Assembly (NCBI GenBank): GCA_004557185.1
Contig: SFEP01000002.1
Coordinates: 1 to 64,000 of the forward strand
Direction of reading: 5' to 3'
From: Bacteroidales bacterium
GTDB lineage: Bacteria > Bacteroidota > Bacteroidia > Bacteroidales > Bacteroidaceae
Length of the DNA: 64,000 bases
Both the position numbers and the translations under genes were made by a program. Below are positions 35,296 to 44,180 of the stretch, piece by piece. The notes beneath the pieces were generated by a model. The model ran no database searches and had not been told where the DNA came from. It worked only from the letters and a program-made list of their open reading frames with translations. Within the stretch, counting starts at the first letter, position 1; every line of letters starts with the position of its first letter.

Positions 35296-37683
35296 CTATT
35301 TATTAGATGTTTCGTGACTTTCCTGTATTTCTCGCTGGAACTGCTTGATGATGCTCTGAGGCACTTTGGCAGGCGGGAGTTTGGTGGGGTCAATCTTTTC
35401 TTGACCATACTTGCGTCCGTCCTTGGCTTTCACCTCTTCTGGGAGGAGGTCGTAGATGTCAGCATCGCCGAGGGAGTATGCTTCAAGCGTAGGATCCATC
35501 TTGATGGCTTTCCTGTAAGCGGCCTTGGCCACTTCCTTATGTCCACAGCGGTTGTTGCAAATAGCCTTGAGGTAGTATGATACTGCATCGAGGCTGTCGA
35601 GGTCGGCACAACGCTCAAGAGCGGCCTCGTTCTTCTTACAATAGAGCAGGAAAGCCACTTCGTTGCGTGCACCGGTTTCGCTGATATAATTCAAGAAGTC
35701 GACCTTGTGCCACTCGGACTGGTTGGAGGCGCCTTCGTATTGCTGCGGGGTACGCATCTTTCCGTTGGGATCGAAGTAACCATAACGTTGGTTATTCAAG
35801 GCACCCACCACCACATGAACCATGCGGGTATCGTCGTCATAGGGCAGGTAGTGATAGGCCACGATGCGAGCGGAGTCGGCACGCGCCTCCCTTACAAGCG
35901 CAATGATGTAGTTGGCCACCAGTGCCTTGTATTCATTGATATGCTGCTTGTGCTCGGGTGTACCGATGTAGCCAGCCAGAAGCGAAGCGTCAGGCGTGCC
36001 GCGCTTGTTCAGTTCCACAGTGAGGTCGTTGGCAGCCATGCGGGCATCTCGCTTGCCCCTATACTCCTTTACGGCGTCCTGCATTTGGCGGAAACGCTGC
36101 TCCTCATCAGGCTCATTCTTATATAAGGTGTAATAGAGCGGGAGGGTCATCATCAAATGCGTGGTGTCGGCCTCATACTTCTGCTTCACCTCATCATAAT
36201 TAAGGATGCGGCTTTCGGTAAACTCCAATTCATAATCCACGCGACGCAATTGCGGGAGGTAGCGCTCTTTGATAATGTTGTAATAGGGTTTCCTGGCAAT
36301 GAGAGCACCCTGTGTGCCAATAAAGCTGTTTTCTTTCACAATGGCCTCCACTTCGTCGGCCTCGGTGAGCAACGAGTCGCGACGCATGAGTACGGCCACA
36401 GTGTCCCATCCTGCCACATACGACTTCTGCTTACGTTCGTACCCGCCACCTGCAATGCGTTGCAGGGCATTCAGTGCCGAACGCAGGCGGTCGTCACTGA
36501 GTTTGAGGTTGCGCTCATAGTTACCCTCAGGCGAGGACGTGGCTTTGAGCGTCACGCCCAGCAGTTTGCCGTCATTCGAACGGATTCTGTTCATCTTGGC
36601 CGCAATCTTCTCAAGTTCGGCCATATTCAAGGAGTCGAGCGCCAGTTCCGACTTACCTACTTCGAAGTGCAGATTAGCCTTATCACTGGCACTCTGTACG
36701 CTCAATGTTTGCGGCACATCAAAGTATTCGGGCAACTCAAGACCCTCACAAGCAAAGTCAAACCAATGCAAGGGGTCAGAAATACCGGTACTTACAAGGT
36801 CCTTCTGCCCCCAGAAGATGCGGTTATAATCTTCGTAGAACAACCACTGATATTGCCTCGGGTTAGCGTCGGGCGCCAGTTTGATGCTATCGCGCACCTC
36901 CAAGGAGTAACAAAGCAGGTCGCCCACCGTGTCCGTCTTACAGTCTTTCAGTCGATGCACGGTGCCGCCATATCGCTTCATGAAGATGTTGAGCGAGTCG
37001 CCGAAGAGCGCGTTTTCCTTATCAAAAGCGTATTGACGGTTCTGCGTTTTATAGAACTCCTCAGCCTCTACACTGATAGGATGGCCGAAGTAGAAGGTAT
37101 CGGGCAACACGAGAAATGGCTGCACTACAGCACGCATATTCTTCTTGAACTCAGCTTTGGGGCAGCGCCATGTAACAGAATAATAAATCGTACCGTCGGC
37201 ACCTCTGTCAAGGGCGGTTTTATCGAATGAGGGCACATCGGTTATCTTGAGCCCCTTCTTGGTTGCTTGCTTGAAGCCTTGCGTCTCGTCGGCCACAATC
37301 AATTCAACTTCCACCTTCACCTGATCGCGTGTCACTTTCTCGGATTTCGGCTTATACAGCGACCTCACCACTTCACGCTGCGACTTCATGTCAAAATCCG
37401 TGTACGTGGGACCTATAAACACCAACTCTGTGTCAAACTTTGGCACCGTCACTTCCAGTTCACCATCGGCGTTGGTTTTGCCAAGTTCTTTCTGCAAGCG
37501 TTTATCTTTTACAGTAATACCGTCGGCCTCAGTTTTTTCAGCGACCTTTCCTTTTTTGTCAAGTGTTACTGACCACACTTTCACGCGGAGCACTTTCTGA
37601 TTTTGTGCATGCACGCCGACAAACAGCAAGCAAGTGCAGAGCAGCACCAGCATGCGCAATATATTTTGTTGCAGAGACTTCAT
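35296..37683 (-). CDS. OmpA-like and TPR-containing periplasmic/envelope protein
   Basis: This 795-residue exported protein has signal MKSLQQNILRMLVLLCTCLLFVGVHAQ. The N-terminal ~130 residues look like beta-sandwich domains. Around residues 345-420 there is an OmpA-like pattern: HFEVGKSELALDSLNMAELEKIA, then a GVTLKATSSPEGNYERN phrase and LSDDRLRSALNALQ, as in the peptidoglycan-binding OmpA fold. The C-terminal 150 residues look like tetratricopeptide helices (AVSYYLKAICNNRCGHKEVAKAAYRKAIKMDP). It lies downstream of the DUF3575 gene on the same strand with a 189-nt gap. Such DUF3575/OmpA pairs in Bacteroidetes are often near fimbria-like loci, but no fimbrillin gene is seen here. Confidence 0.75.
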   Translation of the reverse strand: MKSLQQNILRMLVLLCTCLLFVGVHAQNQKVLRVKVWSVTLDKKGKVAEKTEADGITVKDKRLQKELGKTNADGELEVTVPKFDTELVFIGPTYTDFDMKSQREVVRSLYKPKSEKVTRDQVKVEVELIVADETQGFKQATKKGLKITDVPSFDKTALDRGADGTIYYSVTWRCPKAEFKKNMRAVVQPFLVLPDTFYFGHPISVEAEEFYKTQNRQYAFDKENALFGDSLNIFMKRYGGTVHRLKDCKTDTVGDLLCYSLEVRDSIKLAPDANPRQYQWLFYEDYNRIFWGQKDLVSTGISDPLHWFDFACEGLELPEYFDVPQTLSVQSASDKANLHFEVGKSELALDSLNMAELEKIAAKMNRIRSNDGKLLGVTLKATSSPEGNYERNLKLSDDRLRSALNALQRIAGGGYERKQKSYVAGWDTVAVLMRRDSLLTEADEVEAIVKENSFIGTQGALIARKPYYNIIKERYLPQLRRVDYELEFTESRILNYDEVKQKYEADTTHLMMTLPLYYTLYKNEPDEEQRFRQMQDAVKEYRGKRDARMAANDLTVELNKRGTPDASLLAGYIGTPEHKQHINEYKALVANYIIALVREARADSARIVAYHYLPYDDDTRMVHVVVGALNNQRYGYFDPNGKMRTPQQYEGASNQSEWHKVDFLNYISETGARNEVAFLLYCKKNEAALERCADLDSLDAVSYYLKAICNNRCGHKEVAKAAYRKAIKMDPTLEAYSLGDADIYDLLPEEVKAKDGRKYGQEKIDPTKLPPAKVPQSIIKQFQREIQESHETSNK

Positions 37684-37872
37684 AACAAGCAAATTCATAT
37701 CTAATCAATTAATATAGAACGGCGCCACACCTTAACGCGGCTTGGGGTTACGCAGCGGGCGGCATGTTGGCCTCTCGCAGGCCTCCTTATCACCCACATT
37801 ATTTTGGGAGCAAAAAGTTCTGAGGGGCTCAGCACTGATGGATGCGAAACCACCAGCCGCGCCCGTTGTTTT

Positions 37873-38424
37873 TTATTTCATCACATACACGAACGACACG
37901 CCGAGCTTGACAACGGGAAGGATTTTCTTGTTGTTAGGGTCGTAAGTCATAGGGTCGTTTTCGCCGCGGTAGGTGTTGTCGCGGGCGTAGGCGGCGCCGA
38001 GACCGGCAGTGGTTTCAAGGCTCCAGTGCGTGCTGAGCACCCAACTGTAGCCGTAGGTTACGCCGGCGCCGAAGCCCTCGCCTATGTGGTTCCAATTCTT
38101 GGTGCGGTAGTCGTAGGACGAGGCAAACGCCATGACGCCCACAAAGTGCTGCGACTGCGGGCGGGCATTAAACCAATAGCGAACTTCGGGATTGGCCACA
38201 ATGTTGCGGGCGTGAAAACGGCCTTTGTGCAGATAGGTGCCTATCACTTCCACATTCAGCGTGTAGTGCGGGGTAAGGCGGAACTCCACTCCGAGGTTAG
38301 GGTGCGCTACAGCCCAGTACAAGGCATTCGTCTTCAATGATACGCGCTGTGCCTGTGCCACTTGCATTCCAGACCCCAGCAGTATCACGCATGCCATGCA
38401 GCGCTTCATCATTTTTAGGCGCAT
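37873..38424 (-). CDS. DUF3575-family outer-membrane protein
   Basis: This 183-residue protein has a signal peptide (MKRCMACVILLGSGMQVAQAQ). The start could be 38433, 38424 or 38412; 38424 is chosen for signal length. The DUF3575 pattern is clear: RVSLKTNALYWAVAHPNLGVEF, RFHARNIVANPEVRYWFN, HFVGVMAFASSYDYR, GEGFGAGVTYGYSWVLSTHWSLETTAGLG. The fold is a small beta-barrel in the outer membrane. It is upstream of the OmpA/TPR gene and has a TAATTTTG promoter box at 38588-38595. Confidence 0.85.
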   Translation of the reverse strand: MRLKMMKRCMACVILLGSGMQVAQAQRVSLKTNALYWAVAHPNLGVEFRLTPHYTLNVEVIGTYLHKGRFHARNIVANPEVRYWFNARPQSQHFVGVMAFASSYDYRTKNWNHIGEGFGAGVTYGYSWVLSTHWSLETTAGLGAAYARDNTYRGENDPMTYDPNNKKILPVVKLGVSFVYVMK

Positions 38425-38587
38425 AACAATCAATCGTGCTGTTAAAAAAGGGAAATAGTTAATGTGTCTGTTATAGCCAGGATAGTTTTTTCACCCTTTG
38501 GCTTTCCAAATACCCAGGCCGTCGTACACATGCTCGTTGCATACCTGTTCTTGACAACCTGTGGCTACGAAATTGTATTTCGCGCAG

Positions 38588-38595
38588 CAAAATTA
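38588..38595 (-). promoter_or_regulatory. TAnnTTTG promoter for the DUF3575 gene
   Basis: The minus strand reads TAATTTTG, about 165 nt upstream of the start, with a partial GTTG about 23 bp further up. Confidence 0.5.
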
Positions 38596-38791
38596 CAACT
38601 TTCTTTCGGATGGACACACAACGGTTTATCTTTAATCATTTCTTTTTAATAAATTATTATGCAAGGGGTTAATAATCCTATTTTTTGTCAAGTAGAGTTG
38701 CAAGTTTTTATACCCTCCCCCAAGTACTGCGCAACCATGGGCAGCATGAAGCATACCGTGGCACAGCTCCCACAGGGCGCAAAAAAGAGGC

Positions 38792-38831
38792 CGTGTAAAG
38801 AACTGCACACGTGGGGCGCATTCTTTACACG
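38792..38831. repeat. Small 40-bp hairpin element
   Basis: Perfect 11-bp arms (CGTGTAAAGAA at 38792-38802, TTCTTTACACG at 38821-38831) flank an 18-nt loop. It lies 38 bp from the larger hairpin cassette at 38870. Confidence 0.7.
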
Positions 38832-38869
38832 ACCACAGATAGGGTTCACACGGCTGGGTGAAAATAATG

Positions 38870-38941
38870 GATGCCGCAAAGAAAAACGCTCACCAGGTGC
38901 AGAAGGACGCTCACCAGGTAAAGATTTTTCTTCACGGCATC
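38870..38941. repeat. Hairpin cassette with 21-bp-phased core (type C)
   Basis: The arms are 17 bp with two mismatches (GATGCCGCAAAGAAAAA at 38870-38886 against 38925-38941). The core repeats CGCTCACCAGGT at 38887 and 38908, exactly 21 bp apart. The right end reads GGCATCTATTT, as in the type A cassettes. It lies 44 nt past the sulfatase stop. Confidence 0.8.
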
Positions 38942-38984
38942 TATTTGATACGGTAGGGTGGACTGCACGGCGGCAGTGGGTGGG

Positions 38985-40535
38985 TTACATCTCGTTGAAC
39001 TTCAGCGCGGCCTGGTCGTCATACTGCTGCTGCAAGCGTATGAGTTCCTTTTTCAGCTCGGCCGTTTTCTGTTCGGTGCCGGGCTGTCCGTAGAGGTTGT
39101 GAAGCTCGTTGGGATCGTCGTTCAGGTTGTAGAGTTCCCACGCGTTGATGTCGCGATAGAAGTGGATGAGCTTCCAGCCGTCAGAGGTGCGCACGCCGTA
39201 GTGGCGCTTCACGCTGTGCTCGGCTGGGTACTCGTAGTAATGGTAATACACGCTTTTGCGCCAGTTTTTGGGGTGCTTGCCCTGCAGCAGCGGCAGGAGC
39301 GAGGTGCCCTGAATGTCGGCGGGCACGGCCACACCTGCTATCTGCAGGAAGGTGGGCGCGTAGTCAATGTTCTGCACCATCTCCTGTATGTCGCCGCGGG
39401 CTTTAAGTCCCTTGGGCAGACGCATTACGAGGGGCGTAGAGAGCGACTCTTCGTACATAAAACGCTTGTCGAACCATCCGTGCTCGCCCATGTAGAAGCC
39501 CTGGTCGCTGGTGTAGACCACGAGGGTGTTGTCGAGCAAGCCGGCCTGCTTGAGGTAGTCGAGGGTGCGCCCCACGTTGTCGTCGAGCGACTTGAGCACC
39601 TTGGCGTAGTCCCTCATGTAGCGCTGGTACTTGAACTCGGCCAGTTGTTTGCCCGTGAGGTTGCGGCGGTAGAAGTCGCGCGCCATGGGTTCGTACACGT
39701 CGTTGTAGCGCTGGAGGTCGGCACTGTCGAGGCGGCCTATCATTTTGAGGTAGAGGTCGGAGAGGCGTGTGCGGATGCCGGGGCGGTACATCTTCGTGTC
39801 GTAGACGATGTCCATGTGGCGGTTGTCAGCAATCTGCATCTCTTGCTGCTGTGCGGCGAGGCGGCCTTCGTGCTGATCGTAGAAGGTTTCGGGCACGGGG
39901 AAGGTTTTGTCCTCGTAGGCGGTGAGGTACTTCATTTCAGGCAACCAGCATCGGTGGCAGGGCTTGTGGTGGATGAAGAGGGCAAAGGGTTTGCTCTTGT
40001 CGCGGCTATGCTCCATCCAGTTGATGGCCTTGTCGGTGATGACGTTGGTAATGTATCCATGCTCACGCACTGTGTCGTTCTGCATGGTGATGAAGTCGGG
40101 GTTGTAGTAGTCGCCCTGTCCCGGCAGCACGTTCCAGTAGTCGAAGCCCGTGGGCAGGCTTTCGAGGTGCCACTTACCGATGATGGCTGTCTGGTAGCCC
40201 GCCTGCTGCAAGAGTTTGGGCATGGTTTGCTGCGTACCGTCGAAGATGCCGTTCTCGTTGTGCGTGAAGCCGTTCTTGTGGGAGTGCTTACCCGTAAGCA
40301 TGCAGGCTCGTGAAGGACCAGAGAGTGAGTTGGCCACGTAGCTATTGACAAACCGCACACCGTCGGCGGCTATGCGGTCGAGGTTGGGCGTCTCTACGAA
40401 GCGGTTGTCGTAACAGCTCATCATCTGCGCCGTGTGGTCGTCGGTCATGATGTAGACGATGTTGTAGCGTGCCTGCGCGGCTGCCACAGCAGGGAGCAGT
40501 GTGAGAATCGAGGGGAGAATGATTTTCTTTTCCAT
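38985..40535 (-). CDS. Serine-type S1 sulfatase, probably acting on N-acetylglucosamine-6-sulfate
   Basis: This 516-residue exported sulfatase has a signal peptide (ILPSILTLLPAVAAAQA). The formylglycine motif is LSGPSRACMLTGK, with Ser72 as the modified residue, so maturation needs a radical-SAM anaerobic sulfatase-maturing enzyme; no such gene is in the window. Metal ligands lie in MTDDHTAQ (Asp32, Asp33), and active-site phrases (GKWHLESLPTGFDYW, YTSDQGFYMGEHGW) are in place. The overall pattern recalls the Bacteroides GlcNAc-6-O-sulfatases of subfamily S1_11, but the exact substrate is inferred. Removing sulfate would expose mucin or heparan-type sugars to enzymes such as the GH84 here. 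Confidence 0.88.
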   Translation of the reverse strand: MEKKIILPSILTLLPAVAAAQARYNIVYIMTDDHTAQMMSCYDNRFVETPNLDRIAADGVRFVNSYVANSLSGPSRACMLTGKHSHKNGFTHNENGIFDGTQQTMPKLLQQAGYQTAIIGKWHLESLPTGFDYWNVLPGQGDYYNPDFITMQNDTVREHGYITNVITDKAINWMEHSRDKSKPFALFIHHKPCHRCWLPEMKYLTAYEDKTFPVPETFYDQHEGRLAAQQQEMQIADNRHMDIVYDTKMYRPGIRTRLSDLYLKMIGRLDSADLQRYNDVYEPMARDFYRRNLTGKQLAEFKYQRYMRDYAKVLKSLDDNVGRTLDYLKQAGLLDNTLVVYTSDQGFYMGEHGWFDKRFMYEESLSTPLVMRLPKGLKARGDIQEMVQNIDYAPTFLQIAGVAVPADIQGTSLLPLLQGKHPKNWRKSVYYHYYEYPAEHSVKRHYGVRTSDGWKLIHFYRDINAWELYNLNDDPNELHNLYGQPGTEQKTAELKKELIRLQQQYDDQAALKFNEM

Positions 40536-40608
40536 AAATAAATGATAAAGGATAAGCCAGTGAGCATTTTTCTATCAGGCTTTCCCGTAAGCAAAACAGA
40601 CGAAGTCG

Positions 40609-40696
40609 GTTGCCCACGGCCGTGGGCAACGTTGCACATGGTCGAGGACAACGTTGCACACGGCCGTGGACAACGTTGTACACGGCCGTGGGCAAC
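40609..40696. repeat. Array of four 22-bp palindromic units (copy 2 of 3)
   Basis: Units start at 40609, 40631, 40653 and 40675. The first unit is a perfect 22-bp palindrome (GTTGCCCACGG plus its mirror). The array is upstream of the sulfatase gene, in a 361-bp gap that otherwise holds only the glmM hairpin. Confidence 0.9.
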
Positions 40697-40819
40697 CGAC
40701 CATGCCTTATGTTGCCGCGGCTTGGCGGCGTGCCGTCAGCAGCACGTGCATGCTTGCCACGGTGTGAGCCGATGGCCACGTGTGCCTCAGCTATGTGGGG
40801 CTGGCATGCGCCGTAACGA

Positions 40820-40884
40820 CTTGCGGCCGGCCGACGGAGCGGGCTGCACCAGGTGCGCCCCGCGCCCGCCAGACCGGCCGCAAG
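40820..40884 (-). terminator. Hairpin after glmM
   Basis: An 11-bp perfect stem (CTTGCGGCCGG at 40820-40830, CCGGCCGCAAG at 40874-40884) with a GC-rich inner loop lies just past the glmM stop. There is no T-run. Confidence 0.45.
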
Positions 40885-40896
40885 CACGGAAGGGGT

Positions 40897-42294
40897 TTAT
40901 CCCTGTTTGGTCATGTTGTAGACGATGTCCATGATCTGCTTGCCGAGGGCATCGGCCTCCTCCATGGTGTGAGCCTCGGAGTAGACGCGGATGATGGGCT
41001 CGGTGTTACTCTTGCGCAGATGCACCCACTTGTCGGCGAAGTCGATTTTGACGCCGTCGATGTCGGTCACGGTTTCGTTCTTGTAGAGTTCCTTCACCTT
41101 CTTGAGGATGTTGAAGATGTCGGTGGTGGGATCGAGGTCGATGCGGTTCTTGGCAATGAAATACTGCGGCAGGCTGTCGCGGAGTTCGCTGGCCTTCATG
41201 CCGGTCTTGGCAAGGTAGGTCAGGATGAGGGCAATGCCTACGAGGGCATCGCGGCCGCTGTGGGCGGCAGGATAGATGACGCCGCCGTTGCCTTCGCCTC
41301 CGAGCACAGCTCCTGTTTCGCGCATCTTCATCACCACGTTCACCTCACCTACAGCTGCTGCGGTGTAGTTGCAGCCGTACTTTTCGGTCACGTCGCGCAG
41401 ACCGCGGCTCGACGAAAGGTTCGACACAGTGGGGCCAGGGGTGTGCTGAAGCACGTAGTCGGCCACAGCCACGAGGGTGTTCTCCTCGCCAAACATGGTG
41501 CCGTCTTCGCAGACGAGTGCGAGGCGGTCGACATCGGGGTCAACCACAATGCCGAGGTCGTGACGGCCCTTGCGCAGGAGGTTGCGAATTTCGCTCAGGT
41601 TCTCCTTGAGGGGCTCGGGGTTGTGGGCAAAGTCACCCGTAGGCTCTGTGTTGAGGCCCGTGACTTCGGTTACGCCCAACTGGCCGAGGAGTTTGGGCAG
41701 GATGATGCCGCCGACGGAGTTGACGGTATCAATGGCCACGGTGAAGTGGGCGCGGCGGATGGCGTCGATGTCAACGAGTTCAAGATCCTTGACGAGTTCG
41801 ATGTGGCGCTGGTCGTAGCTATAGTTCTTCACGTAGCAGCCGAGGTTGTCGACATCAGCAAACTCGAAGTCGCTGCTGTTGGCCTTACGCACTACCTCTG
41901 AAGCCTCTGCGGGGGGCAGGAATTCGCCTTTTTCGTTGAGGAACTTAAGGGCGTTCCACTGACGGGGGTTGTGGCTGGCGGTGATGATGATGCCACCGCA
42001 GGCACGCTCCATGGTGACAGCAATCTCGGTGGTAGGCGTGGAAGCCAGACCGATGTTCACTACGTCGAAGCCCATGCTCATGAGCGTACCGCACACAACG
42101 TGGGTTACCATTTCGCCCGAGATACGGGCATCGCGACCTACCACAATTTTGCGGCGGAAGGTGCGGTTCACCACCTTTTCGCGCAGGGCTGCATAGGCCG
42201 ATACGCTCTTGGCAATGTCAACGGGGTTCAGGGTATCGCCGGCACGGCCACCGATGGTGCCGCGGAAGCCGGAGATGGATTTGATAAGTGTCAT
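40897..42294 (-). CDS. glmM: Phosphoglucosamine mutase (Bacteroidetes type)
   Basis: GlmM converts glucosamine-6-phosphate to glucosamine-1-phosphate for peptidoglycan and lipopolysaccharide precursors. The 465-residue protein belongs to the phosphohexomutase family: active serine Ser107 in TASHNPRQWN, metal loop DPDVDRLAL, sugar-binding GGEGNGGVIYP, and the phosphate-binding RKSNTEPIIRVYSEA near the C-terminus. It starts MTLIKSISGFRGTIGG, as usual for Bacteroidetes GlmM. A TAATTTTG box lies at 42419-42426. The 274-bp upstream gap has no gene. Confidence 0.93.
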   Translation of the reverse strand: MTLIKSISGFRGTIGGRAGDTLNPVDIAKSVSAYAALREKVVNRTFRRKIVVGRDARISGEMVTHVVCGTLMSMGFDVVNIGLASTPTTEIAVTMERACGGIIITASHNPRQWNALKFLNEKGEFLPPAEASEVVRKANSSDFEFADVDNLGCYVKNYSYDQRHIELVKDLELVDIDAIRRAHFTVAIDTVNSVGGIILPKLLGQLGVTEVTGLNTEPTGDFAHNPEPLKENLSEIRNLLRKGRHDLGIVVDPDVDRLALVCEDGTMFGEENTLVAVADYVLQHTPGPTVSNLSSSRGLRDVTEKYGCNYTAAAVGEVNVVMKMRETGAVLGGEGNGGVIYPAAHSGRDALVGIALILTYLAKTGMKASELRDSLPQYFIAKNRIDLDPTTDIFNILKKVKELYKNETVTDIDGVKIDFADKWVHLRKSNTEPIIRVYSEAHTMEEADALGKQIMDIVYNMTKQG

Positions 42295-42418
42295 GGTATA
42301 ATAGGGTTATGTTTTGGATTGCCTGAGGCTGTAGGCACACTGGTAGGCGTTCGCCCTTCTTGCAACGGGCTGAACGGACGTTGTGCAAAGACAAGCGCAG
42401 CAAACGGCTTGCATGCCA

Positions 42419-42426
42419 CAAAATTA
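42419..42426 (-). promoter_or_regulatory. TAnnTTTG promoter for glmM
   Basis: The minus strand reads TAATTTTG about 125 nt upstream of the glmM start. No clear -33 box. Confidence 0.45.
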
Positions 42427-42568
42427 GGTATTCTTGCTGATAATGGGCACGGGGCAGGCGCATTTTTTCACATCTTCCTCTACATTTAGCCCTACGGGGG
42501 CAGCTGACTGGCCGCCGCAGGGCTGTGCTCCACGCCCGCCGGCAACCATTTTCCCTCGTCTCGGCGGT

Positions 42569-44125
42569 TTACTTGCCGTAACGCACGGGCTGCGCCTTGT
42601 CGTCGGCGTAGATGCAGGCTTTCAGGTCGTCGGGACTGACGGGCACGGCGTCGCGGGTGAGTTCGGGCACGTTGTAACTCTTGGTGAGCCACACGTTCTG
42701 CCGCGGGTCGTGCTGGGGCATGAGGAAGGCCTTATGACTCTTGCCTTGCTTGTCGAAGTAGGCTATGTAGGCACGGCTGTAGGAGGCGTCGTCGCGGCGC
42801 GAGGCCACTACGATCCAGCGTCCGTTGCTGCTCCAGGCGTGGTAGCTCTCCTGACGCGGACTGTTGGCGGCTGCGAGGGGTTCGACCTGCCCCGTCTGGA
42901 GGTCCTTGACGTAGAGGTCGGCTGAGAGGTGCCAGATGTGGAACTGGCCGTAGTCGGCCATAGTGAAGAGTACATAGCGACCGTCGGGACTGACGCGGGG
43001 CACGGCGGCGCTGCGCCCCATGGCGGCACAGTCGACCTCGACCTGCGGTGCGCCCCAAGTGCGGGTGGCGGGGTCGAAGGTCATGCTCATCACGTTGTAA
43101 TGCAACTGGGTGTAGAGGTTGGTGACGAGGTCGCGACGCTGGTCGGTGTTGAGTCCCTCAAACTGCGCCACGTGGGCCGAGCAGTAGTAGAGTTTGCGGC
43201 CATCGGGAGCCCAGCAGGGAAAGGTTTCGAGGTCGGCATCGGTTTTGAGCACGTTGCACACGGTGTGACGCTCGGCGTCGTAGAAGATGAGGTCGGAGCC
43301 GTAGTCAATCACCTCGATTTTCTGTGGGTTACGCAGATGGAATGCCTGCCCCGTCTGGTTCGACGAGAAGACCACCCAGTTGTGCTGCGGATGCCACGTG
43401 GGATAGACGGCCGAAGCGAGCAGGGAGTCGCTCTTCATGTTCATTTTCACCGCCTTGCCATTTTCCACAAACACCGTCCCGCCGTGCTTGCCACGCACAT
43501 GGAAGAGCATGCGGCGGGTGCTGTGGTTCTGGTAGTTGTGGCAGTTGATGCAATGGTTGTGGTCGCTCTCGTAGCGTCGGTTGTTCTCGTAGATGGTGCG
43601 TACGCCGAAGCCCTCGAGGTCGCGCTGGTAGAGGCCGAGCTGGCGGTAGATTTCGTAGGAGGGCTCGATGAGGCGATAGGAGAGGTAGCGGTCGATTTCC
43701 TCCTCTGCCACATGCATGGTGTAGGCCGGCAGGCTCACCCATTCGCCCTCACGCTGGGCATAGAGGCTGACGCGGAGGTCGTGGCCACGGGTTTGCGAGA
43801 GCAGGGTGCGCCACTGCAGGGAGTCGAACTGCAGCACGCCGTCGGCTCCCGCTGCGGCGGTGATGGAGTGGCTGCCGGCGCTGATGTGTGCTACGAAGGC
43901 TGTGCCGGCATTCTTCACCTGCATGTTGAGTGGGGCAATGTTGGGCGGGATGACCACGTCGCGGTAGTCGGGGAAGGTATGGGGCGCTTCGCTCACAGGA
44001 CGGCTGTGGGCCGGCACCTCGGCCTTCGGGCGGGAGCAGGCGGCGAGCCACAGGGCGGCCAGGAGGAGCACGGCCAGCGCGTGAAGGCCGTGGGTGAGGG
44101 TGCGGAGGTGGTGGGTGGTTGTCAT
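42569..44125 (-). CDS. TolB-like PD40 beta-propeller lipoprotein with one CxxCH motif
   Basis: This 518-residue lipoprotein has a signal ending in LWLAAC (Cys30 if the start is 44125; an ATG at 44152 is also possible). Residues ~45-140 are beta-rich. A CINCHNYQNH segment at residues ~192-201 contains a single CxxCH, the covalent c-type heme attachment motif. The C-terminal half is a WD40/PD40-type propeller (YPTWHPQHNWVVFSSNQTGQ, FPCWAPDGRKLYYCSAH, PRVSPDGRYVLFTMADYG, YHAWSSNGRWIVVASRRDD). It precedes no heme enzyme, but is adjacent to the DUF6057 membrane-protein gene on the same strand, an association seen in other Bacteroidales. Whether heme is bound is not known. Confidence 0.82.
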   Translation of the reverse strand: MTTTHHLRTLTHGLHALAVLLLAALWLAACSRPKAEVPAHSRPVSEAPHTFPDYRDVVIPPNIAPLNMQVKNAGTAFVAHISAGSHSITAAAGADGVLQFDSLQWRTLLSQTRGHDLRVSLYAQREGEWVSLPAYTMHVAEEEIDRYLSYRLIEPSYEIYRQLGLYQRDLEGFGVRTIYENNRRYESDHNHCINCHNYQNHSTRRMLFHVRGKHGGTVFVENGKAVKMNMKSDSLLASAVYPTWHPQHNWVVFSSNQTGQAFHLRNPQKIEVIDYGSDLIFYDAERHTVCNVLKTDADLETFPCWAPDGRKLYYCSAHVAQFEGLNTDQRRDLVTNLYTQLHYNVMSMTFDPATRTWGAPQVEVDCAAMGRSAAVPRVSPDGRYVLFTMADYGQFHIWHLSADLYVKDLQTGQVEPLAAANSPRQESYHAWSSNGRWIVVASRRDDASYSRAYIAYFDKQGKSHKAFLMPQHDPRQNVWLTKSYNVPELTRDAVPVSPDDLKACIYADDKAQPVRYGK

Positions 44126-44180
44126 GAGTAGGCTTGTGATGGCAGGGTGCATGCGCCGCGCTGCGGGGCCTGCGGCGGGG

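Larger units (their letters stand above)
38425..38984. other. Gap without genes between DUF3575 and sulfatase genes
   Basis: The left half is AT-rich and holds the DUF3575 promoter. The right half has two hairpin elements (38792-38831, 38870-38941). No coding region is supported. Confidence 0.6.
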
